Assembly (NCBI GenBank): GCA_011800155.1
Contig: CM022375.1
Coordinates: forward strand, 620,001 to 684,000
Direction: 5' to 3'
Source of the DNA: Flammulina velutipes
Taxonomy: Eukaryota; Basidiomycota; Agaricomycetes; Agaricales; Physalacriaceae
Length of the DNA: 64,000 nucleotides
In this document: piece after piece, positions 30,045 through 39,871 of the stretch
Layout: every line of letters begins with the position of its first letter
Numbering within the stretch: position 1 is the stretch's first letter
Notes under the pieces: generated by a model
The model's database searches: none
Seen by the model: the letters and a program-made list of their open reading frames with translations, nothing else
Told to the model about the DNA's origin: nothing
Translations under genes and position numbers: made by a program

Positions 30045-30648
30045 TCATGCATTGGCCCCACTGCTGCATCGCGCGACTGAATGCCATATAGTCTCTATAT
30101 TCTCCCCATCAATATGACCCATTCCGTGCAGATATTTTCTCGACGTGATACAGACCAGCGCCCTGGGGTTGGAGGCAACGGCACGAGGAGGTCCCATGTG
30201 CAAGGCTCGCAAATGAGAATCTGATGGGGTGTCAACAACGATCCTCCAGGTGAACCCGGTGACTCGTACCCCTCCTATCTTGCAGCCATCGAGCGAAATG
30301 ATCAATGGGCCGCGGAATTGCAAGCGGTCGTGGGTTGATTGGCGACATGCAAAGAATCTGAATAACTGTAGGTGTTAGTAGGCATGGAATCAGAATACGT
30401 CGTGACCAGTCTAACCTTTGTGGAGAGGTATAGCGTGGCGTTGGGAAGAAAAGGGTAACAACGGTGATTGATAAGAGCTGATAAACAAGACAGGGATTGG
30501 TGCCTGATCCGCACGACCCGGATATTAAGCCCTTCCGCGGGTACTTTGTGTCCGAGACGGTCTGATGCTGTCTGATTGTGGAGACGCTTCGAACGTTCCA
30601 CGGAGGCAATACCATTTGTGATCCGTCGATCACGCTATCAATACTCAT
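30045..30648 (-). pseudogene. KDZ-like transposase remnant
   Basis: Minus exons 30416-30601 (or up to 30648) and 30045-30365 join through a 50-nt intron (30366-30415). The C-terminal part reads HGMGHIDGENIETIWHSV, close to the G-x-G-x-(S/T)DGEG-x-E-x-x-W signature near the catalytic Glu of KDZ transposases. Upstream, ALINHRCYPFLPNATLYLS resembles the N-terminal 'ready-made' hydrophobic turn of the same family. The whole is far shorter than a KDZ transposase (usually many hundreds of residues), so it is a remnant. The assignment rests on one motif and is tentative. Confidence 0.35.
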
Positions 30649-30700
30649 AAGGCCCTATCTCTAAACTTTGGCTTGCGCACTAATGTTCTCGTCAGCTCAA

Positions 30701-31464
30701 ATGTCGGCTCTCGCTCCAAAGCGCAAGAAGGAGAAGACCTACGCCACTCAGGACGAAAAGACGCGTGCCCTCAAGAAAGCACGTAATACCATCGACTTAA
30801 CAGGCGAGTCCGATGGCGAGAAGGAGAACCCGCGAGACAATAAGTCTAGTACGTCGAACACATCAAAAGAGATCAAAATAATGGTTGGAGGAACACATAC
30901 ATACGCTGTAGAGGTACGTGGATTGGGCTACTTTTTTCCACCGAATCCGCTAACTGGCTCCAGAAGCGTATCAGGGAGTTGGAACAAGAGCTCGCCAAAA
31001 AGACGCGAGAACTCAACTTGGCGCGTCGGGAGGTTGGTGCGACGGAACGCAAGGCCGTAAACGAGCGCAAAGGGGTAAGTTGCAGAGTCTATCTCATCAT
31101 GGGCCGATGCTGATGCAATGAACAGCTTTTGATGACAATGAGGGACGCACTGGAGTGTCCCATTTGTTACGACGTCTTCAAACAGCCCTCCTAGTATGTT
31201 CCCTCTCGTAGCTGTCACGAACGGGAGCTTACCTTTCGCTGTAGCTTTACCCATTGCGGACATGTGTTCTGCGCAGACTGCATCGCCCATTATTGCGCAC
31301 GCCAAGACCTTCTGATTCCGGAAGATTTTCGGGGCAATGCACGGGTCTATCATTGCCCAACTTGCAAGAAGGACGGGCCTAAGAATTTTCAGGCCCAGCG
31401 TAATTTCGCAGTTCAGGGGATGGTGGATTGTTGGCGTGGTATGATGCTGGTGGGTGCTGAGTAG
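30701..31464 (+). CDS. RING-finger (C3HC4) protein, probable E3 ubiquitin ligase
   Basis: Exons 30701-30913, 30964-31074, 31126-31193 and 31245-31464; all introns are GT...AG and keep the frame. Residues 1-71 are basic and Ser/Thr-rich with a nuclear-type KRKKEK and an IDLTGESD segment. Residues about 72-108 form a coiled coil (KRIRELEQELAKKTRELN). The RING follows: CPICYDVF, then FTHCGHVFCADC, then CPTC, giving the Cys3-His-Cys4 zinc ligands split by an intron after the first pair. RING domains recruit E2 enzymes. The small size and coiled coil suggest a dimeric or partner-dependent ligase. Substrate is unknown. Confidence 0.8.
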
Positions 31465-31597
31465 AATGATATATGTTTGGTATCTAGCAAAAATCCGGTT
31501 TCTGAAGTTGACGAATTGTTTGTATTGCTTTCGGCAAAGTATGTTTCGTGGAAAGACAAAATTACAACATCGATGCAATTTCTTTTTAAAAATAAAA

Positions 31598-31670
31598 TCG
31601 TGACCCGCGGGAATTGAACTCGCGAAGGGAAAAGTCGTCTTCGACGTGTGCGATACTAGATAGACTACGA
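31598..31670 (-). tRNA. tRNA-like sequence, anticodon not resolved
   Basis: On the minus strand 73 bases start TCGTAGTCTATCTAG (A-box-like TAGTCTA) and contain GCGAGTTCAATTCCCGC (T-arm with B-box-like GTTCAATTC). They end GTCACGA, partly complementary to the 5' end, followed by TTTTATTTTT, a Pol III terminator. The anticodon arm does not fold canonically (CGTCGAAGACG), so it may be a decayed tRNA, an intron-containing one or a SINE head. Confidence 0.35.
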
Positions 31671-31778
31671 AGGCTTTTAAGTAAGCAGGTTATCTTTGAT
31701 TATGACGGTACTTGATGATAAATCAGGTTGCCTTGTTGATCCGTTTTGCCTGGCGCTTCTCAACTTCCTTCGTGCATC

Positions 31779-32060
31779 ATGTCCAACCCCCGTCCAGAAC
31801 TCTCTCGTGGCTTCCAGTTCCGCACCACTGAAGAGTATCAAGCTGCTGCAGCGTATGATGATCTACTACGCGCGAATAACGGCGTGGCCCCTCGGGTTGG
31901 ACCACTGTTCCCCGACTTACGGCGCCGACGCGGCTCTGGACGAGCGCATAATCGCCAGCCCAATCACGTCGACTTCGTCATGTACGACGACGACGACACT
32001 TCCCCTGCGGCTCGGGACTTCCATTACCGTCTAGATGAGAGGGGTCAGTCATCACCTGTG
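31779..32060 (+). pseudogene. 5' fragment of an uncharacterised gene cut by the palindrome
   Basis: ATG at 31779 opens MSNPRPELSRGFQFRTTEEY and continues about 90 codons, with Arg-rich (LRRRRGSGRAHNR) and Asp-rich (YDDDDTSP) stretches. It then enters the left end of the palindromic element at 32061, where the frame reads VVVEFLQL and ends inside the element. No domain is recognised. The missing 3' part is not found to the right of the palindrome on the plus strand. Confidence 0.4.
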
Positions 32061-34520
32061 GTGGTAGAATTTCTACAACTGTTGGGTTATAACCCAAAAA
32101 AATGTTATATAAAAACAGGGATATAACCCAGTAGGTTATATCTGAGCTGGAAAAGCAGTAAAATTAACCAAATTTGGTAGATTAGATAGTGAAGGATCCA
32201 GAGCAATGGTACTGGATTGATGAATTGATGGGAGAGGAGGAGGAGAGGATGGGGAAATGTGGCCACACAGGGGATGCAGATCAGGGGAATTGATGTCATT
32301 GATGGTGAGAGGATGGGGCTGAGGGCTGGGGATTGGGGCAGGGGAAATTGTGCACCAAATGCATACTGGGCTATTGCCAGGATATGAGGAGGGTAGGGAG
32401 GGTAACTGTAGTGAAAAAATCGAATTTATTCTAACTATCTGCAATGGGTAGGGGCATGTGGCAGCTGCTGAAACCAGCAATAAAACGATGTGTGGCACAT
32501 TTTTAATCGAGGAGCACATACCTCGGATCAACCTGGGGTTACTTTAGATGTCTTCTTATTCAAAAATGAATGTGCGCAGCACAAAGAACCGTGTAAAAAG
32601 ACGAAGATCTGGCTGAGAAACAAGCAAAACATTATTGAACATTCATCAAAAAGTACCAAAAAGGGAGCAGCACTTTTCTCTCATATTCTGGTGACCTAAA
32701 ACCACTTGTAGGTCGTCCATAGACCTTTGGGGCATTGCATATGACACTCAGTTAGGTCCCCAGGTCAACAGGAGCATTGCATTTGGTCAAAATGCCCACA
32801 AAATGCGCCACACATCGTCGAGCCACTCCACCTGCTTGCCATCACCTAGGGACACTTTGTAATCGAAGATATGTGTATATAGACTTCTAACCATGAGTTA
32901 GATGGACCCTGGAGTGTGAAAAATGCTGTCAAAACCTTGGATATACCTTAAATAATGTTCCCCAGGAAAGCACCTACACCATCAACTATCTCTGACCTCT
33001 GGGTCGTCCCAATGTGTTCTATTATCATTATATATATTAAATTAGCATCCCAGAAGTATCCCAAGTGTGTGAAAATGCGAATATTCATGTATCTCCCTAT
33101 ACCCTTTCTGTCTGAATGCACTCAGAAATTCACATATCTATAACCTAGGAACTATTGAGAACATGTTTTCATATCATAATAAGCATATTAGAGCATCCAG
33201 TTCGTTCCCAAGCATTGTATATTTCTGCAAATGCATAAATGTCTGAAGAATCAACATGAGTTTCTATAAGCTTATAGAGGAATAGGTCAGATATGCATAC
33301 TTTGATGAAAGTTCGCATTTTGGGTATCCAGATTGATGAAGGGAAGGCTCAAAACTATGTAGGAACATTATTAGAACATATCTGATGACTCTACAGGTGA
33401 AAACAAGTTGATTATATGTGTCAAAAGTCAATACCATAATTTGGGGTGTATCATTAATATTCGAGTTTTCACACACTGAGGGGACTTCTGGGATGTTAAT
33501 TCATTATATATAATGATATTAGAACATATTGGAACAACCCAGAGGTCAGAGATAGTTGATGGTGTAGGTGCTTTCCTGGGGAACATTATTTAAGGTATAT
33601 CCAAGGTTTTGACAGCATTTTTCACACTCCAGGGTCCATCTAACTCATGGTTAGAAGTCTATATACACATATCTTCGATTACAAAGTGTCCCTAGGTGAT
33701 GGCAAGCAGGTGGAGTGGCTCGACGATGTGTGGCGCATTTTGTGGGCATTTTGACCAAATGCAATGCTCCTGTTGACCTGGGGACCTAACTGAGTGTCAT
33801 ATGCAATGCCCCAAAGGTCTATGGACGACCTACAAGTGGTTTTAGGTCACCAGAATATGAGAGAAAAGTGCTGCTCCCTTTTTGGTACTTTTTGATGAAT
33901 GTTCAATAATGTTTTGCTTGTTTCTCAGCCAGATCTTCGTCTTTTTACACGGTTCTTTGTGCTGCGCACATTCATTTTTGAATAAGAAGACATCTAAAGT
34001 AACCCCAGGTTGATCCGAGGTATGTGCTCCTCGATTAAAAATGTGCCACACATCGTTTTATTGCTGGTTTCAGCAGCTGCCACATGCCCCTACCCATTGC
34101 AGATAGTTAGAATAAATTCGATTTTTTCACCTACAGTTACCCCTTCCCTACCCTCCTCATATCCTGGCAATAGCCCAGTATGCATTTTGGTGCCACAATT
34201 TCCCCCTGCCCCCAATCCCCCAGCCCTCAGCCCCCATCCTCTCACCCATCAATGACATCAATTCCCCCTGATCTGCATCCCCTGTGTGGCCACATTTCCC
34301 CATCCTCTCCTCCTCCTCCTCTCCCATCAATTCTGTTCCATTGTTCTGGGTGTGGTAATTCTCCATATCCCAATTTAGACAAGGTGTACCTAGCCTTTCT
34401 GGTTATCTGAACTTATCCCGATTTGGAAGTGGCTGTGCTTGACCTCTTGGGATATATCCCTGTTTTTATATAACAGTTTTTGGGTTATAACCCAGAACTT
34501 TTTTAGAAATTCTACTACTA
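32061..34520. mobile_element. 2.46-kb palindromic (foldback) DNA transposon
   Basis: The left arm 32061-33090 and right arm 33452-34520 are inverted copies around a 361-bp spacer. Outer ends share GTAGAATTTCTA, then GGGTTATAACCCAAAAA, then TTATATAAAAACAGGGATAT. The central part of the arms (about 32490-33010 against 33531-34051) is almost base-identical; a 69-codon frame is identical on the two sides. The outer 350 bp of the arms differs clearly. No transposase frame is present. Related half-copies lie at 4226 and 8923. Confidence 0.85.
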
Positions 34521-35150
34521 GGGCTCTGGTCTTTGCTACGGCCATCGCCTTGACGACCTCTTCGTCGTCCGAGCTCTCGCCGCTTGAGTCCTATAACAAG
34601 TCTGTTGAAGATACCGGAATCTGGTTCTTTGCAGTCCTTACCTTGATGTTGCCTTTGGAACTTGTTCCTTGAGCTTTGTCTTGGTCTTCATCTTCATCTT
34701 GGTCGACATCTTCCTCGTTGGACTTGTCTTTTTCGTCGACGACACCCTTGTCGACATCTTTGCCTTTACCTTCAGGCGTCTAAGGTTTTTCCGTTGAGTC
34801 TCTCGGAATTTACCCGTTTGACTCAAGGAAACTTACCTTGACTCTTTCTTCTTTGTTTACAGCTACTTTCTCGACTTTCCTTTCATCGCCGCTTTCATCT
34901 TCACTTGTCTAGTTCGATTCCGTTAAATTATCGGAATCTGCCGACGTGATCTTTATCTTACCGTTACATCTGGCAACTCTTTGTATAGTTGCCAAGCCCT
35001 CGTAAGGACTTGCTCCAACCAGACATTGTTGTTAGCGGCCGAATGTTTGAACTCATCGGCGGCCTTCTCAAACTGCCTCCAGAAGACCTGGTAGTCTTCC
35101 GGAACGTGGCAGGCAGGCAAAGTCCGCCAATTGCCAGGAATATAACGAAG
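34521..35150 (-). pseudogene. Minus-strand gene fragment with acidic exons
   Basis: Read on the minus strand: NWRTLPACHVPEDYQVFWRQ, then FEKAADEFKHSAANNNVWLE and QVLTRAWQLYKELPD. Acidic pieces follow (DKGVVDEKDKSNEEDVDQDE, and DSSGESSDDEEVVKAMAVAK) separated by stop-containing, intron-like gaps. The last piece runs into the right end of the palindrome at 34520. It looks like a degraded host-type gene joined to the truncated retroelement at 35154. No family is named. Confidence 0.35.
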
Positions 35151-35153
35151 TTG

Positions 35154-35711
35154 TCAAGGACAGAGTTTAGCGTGAGCACGTACATCGGTCACCGGTGGGT
35201 TCTTAAGGGTACAGGTATCGGGGCATCGAGTGAAGTCGACACGAGTGCCGGCCCAGTCGATCTCGGGGTTGTGTTCGTCAAGCCAATCCGTGCCTAAGAT
35301 GACATCGTGGTCACCAATATCGGTGACATAGAGCTCGATGAGTTCCTCGTGGTAGGATTGGCCATCACGAGAGTAGATGCGCACAAGTTGAACGTATATA
35401 GTGGCGCACCCAACCCATGACGTTCTCAGAGCCGTCAACGTTGCGGACAGGGAATGGTGATGAAAGGGGAATGAGGGTAAAGTGGTGCGCGTTTGCGTAC
35501 CGGGCGTTAAAATGATGCCTTCAGCACCACTGTCAACGAGAGCTTGTGCAACGATTCTTTTGCCAGTAAGTTTGCCAATAAATTCGAGTTCCAGCGTGAT
35601 TGAGGTGTCTGTCGGTTGCGGTGACTGCCGACATTCGAAGCTCAAAGGAATGAACACGCTCACGAGGATGGGGTGATAATACAGCGAATCGATTGGGTGA
35701 ACATATGGCAA
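35154..35711 (-). pseudogene. Element 4 retropepsin-like protease, damaged
   Basis: The minus frame contains the aspartic protease signature ALVDSGAEGIIL and, downstream, ELYVTDIGDHDVILGTDWLD, the second lobe typical of Gypsy proteases. Between them the sequence PVRNVDGSENVMGWVRHY, usual in this family, lies in a different frame, and an intron-like GTACGC start follows the active site. A small indel or an unspliced insert is therefore present. Reverse transcriptase should follow NPEIDW but is absent; the element is truncated near 35150. Confidence 0.6.
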
Positions 35712-35753
35712 AATTTCGTACAGCTCCGCCTAACGTTGCAGTAGGGGAGCGCT

Positions 35754-36791
35754 TTAAAAATACAATCCAGCAACATCTCTCAAACACGCGACTGCCTGCT
35801 CCTTATCCTCTCCCTGCAGTCCACGAAGAAGGTTAGCCACCGCACTGATCTGGGCGATGGCATTGGTGGAGTCAGTGACGGGGGCGGTGGTGTCAGTGGA
35901 CGGAGATGATGTGGCCACATCAGTGGCGCGAATGTTGCGGGTGGATTGAGGGGTTCCGGGAGTGGTACGCGTGGGGCAGTTGCGGGAGATATGCCCGGGG
36001 CGGCGACACTTGAAGCAGGCGCCCTGTTGATGAAGGATCTCGCGGTCCATAGGAGTCAGTCTCGGAACATGAGGAAAGTTCGAGGATGCACCTAGGCGTC
36101 TAGATGCATCAACGTCCATGGGAACTCCCATATCTGCAGCCGGGGCTCTAGGGGCAGCAGGAGCGCGGGGAGCAGGAACGTAACCAGGACCTCTCCAATT
36201 ATTCTTCTCAGCCTTCCGGTTCTCCCATGCATGCTGCATCTCGACTGCGCGGGCCTTGTAGTCGTCGAGAGTAGCGGGAGGGGGGTAAGACAGAGCGATG
36301 TGATCAACGAGGGAGCTATTGAGGCCCTTCTTGAGGAAATAGAGGAGCGAGCTCTCGTCGAACTCAGAGTCGTCAGCGTACGAATTGAACTCGGTGAGGA
36401 AACTTATCAATATCTGAAAACTCCTTCTCTTGACGAAGGGTCTCAATGGCCGTGCGTGCCACAGTATGGGGTCGATGGCGGCGAAGTCAGCCTTGAACTT
36501 GGCAATAACACTGCCAGGTAGTCCACCTCTTTGTGCAGCGAGGATAGTAGTGTCGTCCTGGTCGGCGTCAAATTCCTTCATGCGGCGCTCAGCCCATTTA
36601 CCACCGAGGTTTCCCCTGAAGCAGGAGAAGAACAGGGCAACCCGTTCGGAGTCGGTGGGATATCGGGTGTCGTTGAGGCGCAAGTGATTCCGGAATTGAG
36701 CCAGCCATCTAGAGGCAGAGTTACGATCACCGTGGAACTCTTCGAGTTTAGTGCCACGTTCACTTGGGATAGGGGCAGGTGCGTTGGACAT
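35754..36791 (-). CDS. gag: Element 4 gag with CCHC zinc knuckle
   Basis: 345 codons from the ATG at 36791; a Ser-rich in-phase extension upstream (to about 36943) suggests a longer original product. Retrotransposon gag region: FHGDRNSASRWLAQFRNHLR ... WAERRMKEFDADQ, then ILISFLTEFNSYADD. After a Pro/Ala-rich linker comes the zinc knuckle CFKCRRPGHISRNC near 265, which binds the genomic RNA. The protease frame at 35154-35711 follows. There is no RT or integrase downstream, so this is a non-autonomous remnant. Confidence 0.75.
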   Translation of the reverse strand: MSNAPAPIPSERGTKLEEFHGDRNSASRWLAQFRNHLRLNDTRYPTDSERVALFFSCFRGNLGGKWAERRMKEFDADQDDTTILAAQRGGLPGSVIAKFKADFAAIDPILWHARPLRPFVKRRSFQILISFLTEFNSYADDSEFDESSLLYFLKKGLNSSLVDHIALSYPPPATLDDYKARAVEMQHAWENRKAEKNNWRGPGYVPAPRAPAAPRAPAADMGVPMDVDASRRLGASSNFPHVPRLTPMDREILHQQGACFKCRRPGHISRNCPTRTTPGTPQSTRNIRATDVATSSPSTDTTAPVTDSTNAIAQISAVANLLRGLQGEDKEQAVACLRDVAGLYF

Positions 36792-36943
36792 GATGGGGAT
36801 AGCAGGAATAACAGGAGAAGATGGACCAGAAGAGGAAGAAGACGAGGAAGAGGATGAAGATGAGGAGCTGGGAGTTCGGCCGGCGAAGAGGTTGGTAGCG
36901 GTTCCGGGAGACTGGGTTCTGGGGGAAGCTGGGGTTCGTCCAA

Positions 36944-38049
36944 GTGATGAGACGATACGGGGGATGCAGGAGCTGGTTCTTGAGTCTGAATGGACTCGGG
37001 TTCTTGGGATTCTGGTGAGGGTACGACTGGTTCTGGATCTAATGATGACTCAGCTCTTTGCCGTTCTTCAGCGCGCTGACGATCGTGGTATCGATCAAGG
37101 CGTCTTTGAGCTTCTGTGAAGTCGAGGGAAGTGGGATAGATAGGAACGTTGTTATTGTCTCGGATGAACCAGTGATCGTCGTCGTCAAAGAAGAGTTCTC
37201 GCCACTCGCCACTGGGGTCGAGGATCCAAGCTGCGCTTTGATAAACTTTGGCGCCAGGAGGTAACGGAGGGGAGTCTGTGTCGGCTGAGAAGCGCGCGAT
37301 GGTGCCGGCTTATCAGTGCGTGGGCGAAGCTCACGCGGGTAACAGCGATGACGGATTTTGAGATCGGGAGGCAGTAAGCTGAAGTTAACTTCGTCAACTG
37401 TTAACGCACGAGGGGAATGGTTTTCTTGAGTCTCAGGCGCGTGGCCCGAGGAGTAAGATCTGGCTTGGTTGTAGAGGTACGGTCGGCGGGCATGCGCCAA
37501 GCGAGGTGGGAGTAGAAGAGTTTGTCCTAGTGTTAAGGACGGAGTCCGGCATGAACAAAACAACCACCCAAGTCGCGATCGGACGGAGAGCGATAAGATG
37601 AAAGCAGAGAATGAAACATAGATTGAGATATGAGAGAGCCTAGCTCGATAGTGCTGGATATTCCGAACAGTGTAGAGACGAAGAGGACAAACTAAGGAAA
37701 TATCTAGAAAGGCCGTGTATATAAAATATAAAGTCCGTGGCTGCTACGATGAGTCATGATGATGCGATGATGAGTGAGGCAATGGTGCAACGATTGCATC
37801 ATTGCATAACTTTTTACAGTTTGTAAAAAAGTTACAGGAGCATGTGATTTTCTGGTTAGGGTTAACCATATCCCGGACCGGTAAACACGTGAACGATGGA
37901 AGAGCGTGGCGAGCTCTCGGGGATGTCGGGGAGCGTAAGGGAGGGAGCAAAATAGAGGTGATTCGTGACACGTTCCAGATGGAGCAAAAGAAGTCCTCCT
38001 GTTGGATATCCTTTCATATGCTTGCACCTGTGGCGTTTCTGGTAGAGTA
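36944..38049 (-). other. 5' region of Element 4; no complete gene
   Basis: Minus-strand pieces such as AKVYQSAAWILDPSGEWREL and IYPTSLDFTEAQRRLDRYHD (about 37080-37260) look like coding 5' of gag in frames separated from it. Further right (37564-38049) nothing is recognisable. No LTR pair for Element 4 was found. Confidence 0.3.
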
Positions 38050-38063
38050 GATCCTGATTCCCT

Positions 38064-39806
38064 CTAACTTTGCCAACTTGCTCGCACTTGCAGCAGATTA
38101 GGTCCATTCTTGTTTCGTGTAAGAGAAATTCCATTGCGCAGGAAATACCAGTTCGAGTTAGCTGGTTTGTAAATCCAGCCTTCCTTCTCTAGTTTGTTCT
38201 TTTCCGGGCATTCCATAAGGAAATGTCCGGGTTCGTCACAGAAGAAGCACTTCCCGTTCACAGCAGCTGGTCTGCGTTGGGGTAAGAAGTTCGCAGGCAT
38301 AGGGACTAAGCCTTTGGGTGCGGAGGATCCCGAGTTTTGCACGGGATATGGCGCTTGTTGACTTTGTTGTATGTACTGTGGGTATCCCATTTGTTGAGCA
38401 GGATACTGCTGTACTTGAACTTGTCTGGCCGTTGACATCTGTTCCATGAGGTTCATCATCCTCCAAGTATCTTCTTGTCTGGCTTTCTCCATCTCTTTCA
38501 TTTCATCCTGTCGTGCTTTTTCCAAAGCCTTCAAGGTATCCGTGAGTGAGTTGATACTGGCCATATGATCGTGCATATCTTCAATCTTTACTCGAGCAGT
38601 GGAGGGTGTTACTAACTCGCGTTCGTTGGTAGCACCTCCATTAACTACAGGGGCTCCTCCAAACGTCTCCACTTCTTCTAAGTATTTTTCAGCTACTCTG
38701 ACCACGTCAACCAAGGTCCACCTTTGTCCAAGAGGATTGTTGGGTGGGATCGGTAAAACCCGCAAGTCAGTGTATATTGCTGCCCATGCTGGACCAGCAA
38801 AGCAATACTGTAACATATTCAACACCGTCTTTTGAGTAACATCTCCAATATCGATTAGATACTGTAGTTTGTGTACAACCTCTCTTCTGAACTCCATCAA
38901 TCTCATCTTAGTTGCGATCGGCCTTGCCCGAAAGTGGCGAGTGACTTCTTCGACTTCTTCAAGAGTAAACTCTTTATCTTGATCGCCTTTGTTATACAGT
39001 TTTTGTACTGCGTTTTTGAAGGCTTGCCAATCTCCGGCTGAATATTCGGGTAAAGCCGCCCATTGGCGTCTAATTTCATATCCCACATACAAAGTTGCTA
39101 TCTCGATTTGGGCTGTAGGGCTCATGATGCCCCTGCCATAGAATAAGAACTCGCAACTAGTTAGGAAGTCCCTAATATTATCGCCTTTGAATCTTGGTGT
39201 ATCTTTGGCACCGGGAACGGGCATACATTTCCCAGCTATCTGTTCTTGTGTCTCTGCGCTTAACTGGTTAACATAACCAGCTGCCGCTGGAGGCACGGGA
39301 TTTTCCTGTCTTCTTGCACCATCTTCGTTGTCTCCTTGGTCTGACATTGGGAATAATGGTCTTCCAAGGGGAATCGACTGTCTTAATCGTTCAAGAAAGG
39401 GATGCGGAGTGACTGGGAATAGGTTATCGAACTGGTGAAGTTCGTTGGGAGAGGGGGTTAAATTCGGTAAAGGACTAGGACTCGGAATAATCCAAGGTAG
39501 TCTAGGGAAAATAGGGATTGTGGATAGTATATATCCAGGTGGGTAGCCTGTATCCGTTGATGGATTTGCTTGGGCTTTTTGAGACTGAACGTGTTTTAAA
39601 CGTTGAGCTTTAGTTCCGTCGAATAATGCGCCTGGAGGCGGTTGTTCGTGTCGGAGTTCTCTTTCAACTGGAGCACTTGAGTTTTCACCCAAGTTAGCTC
39701 TACGGCTGATTTGTTCTTGATCATTTGAGCTTTGGCTAGGCGCGGGGTTCGCGTTACTGGCTTTGGGCTTTCGTGCAATTTTGAAGTAGGTGTAGAAGTA
39801 ACTCAA
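38064..39806 (-). CDS. gag: Element 3 gag (non-AUG N-terminal frame), related to Element 2 gag
   Basis: About 580 codons, homologous along most of its length to the Element 2 gag. Shared segments include RRANLGENS-AP, YPPG-ILST-PI, ENFVNQLSA-type (YVNQLSAETQEQIAGK), EYSAGDWQAFKNAVQKLYNK and VVHKLQYLIDIGDVTQK. The zinc knuckle is CFFCDEPGHFLMECPEK (near 525). The frame opens with no ATG; the first in-frame Met is at 39347 (MSDQGDNEDG). The C-terminus diverges after RNGISLTR and stops early, and no protease or pol follows, so the element is truncated on its 3' side. Confidence 0.75.
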   Translation of the reverse strand: MSYFYTYFKIARKPKASNANPAPSQSSNDQEQISRRANLGENSSAPVERELRHEQPPPGALFDGTKAQRLKHVQSQKAQANPSTDTGYPPGYILSTIPIFPRLPWIIPSPSPLPNLTPSPNELHQFDNLFPVTPHPFLERLRQSIPLGRPLFPMSDQGDNEDGARRQENPVPPAAAGYVNQLSAETQEQIAGKCMPVPGAKDTPRFKGDNIRDFLTSCEFLFYGRGIMSPTAQIEIATLYVGYEIRRQWAALPEYSAGDWQAFKNAVQKLYNKGDQDKEFTLEEVEEVTRHFRARPIATKMRLMEFRREVVHKLQYLIDIGDVTQKTVLNMLQYCFAGPAWAAIYTDLRVLPIPPNNPLGQRWTLVDVVRVAEKYLEEVETFGGAPVVNGGATNERELVTPSTARVKIEDMHDHMASINSLTDTLKALEKARQDEMKEMEKARQEDTWRMMNLMEQMSTARQVQVQQYPAQQMGYPQYIQQSQQAPYPVQNSGSSAPKGLVPMPANFLPQRRPAAVNGKCFFCDEPGHFLMECPEKNKLEKEGWIYKPANSNWYFLRNGISLTRNKNGPNLLQVRASWQS

Positions 39807-39847
39807 GGAACCTCAATAAGAGGGATCATTTTAAGTCAAATTTATCA

Positions 39848-39866
39848 CCCCTCGCGGTGGGCTCCA
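39848..39866 (-). promoter_or_regulatory. Primer-binding site of Element 3
   Basis: On the element strand, TGGAGCCCACCGCGAGG follows the 5' LTR after five bases, as in Element 2. It starts TGG, complementary to a tRNA CCA end. The tRNA species was not identified. Confidence 0.6.
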
Positions 39867-39871
39867 AAATA

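Noticed and set aside
30928..31578. 216-codon minus-strand open frame
   Set aside because: It is the antisense of the spliced RING-finger gene, whose exons, zinc ligands and introns are coherent on the plus strand.
32490..34051. Identical 69-codon frames on opposite strands
   Set aside because: They are the translation of the two inverted arms of the palindrome; similar frames in related copies are not conserved as protein.
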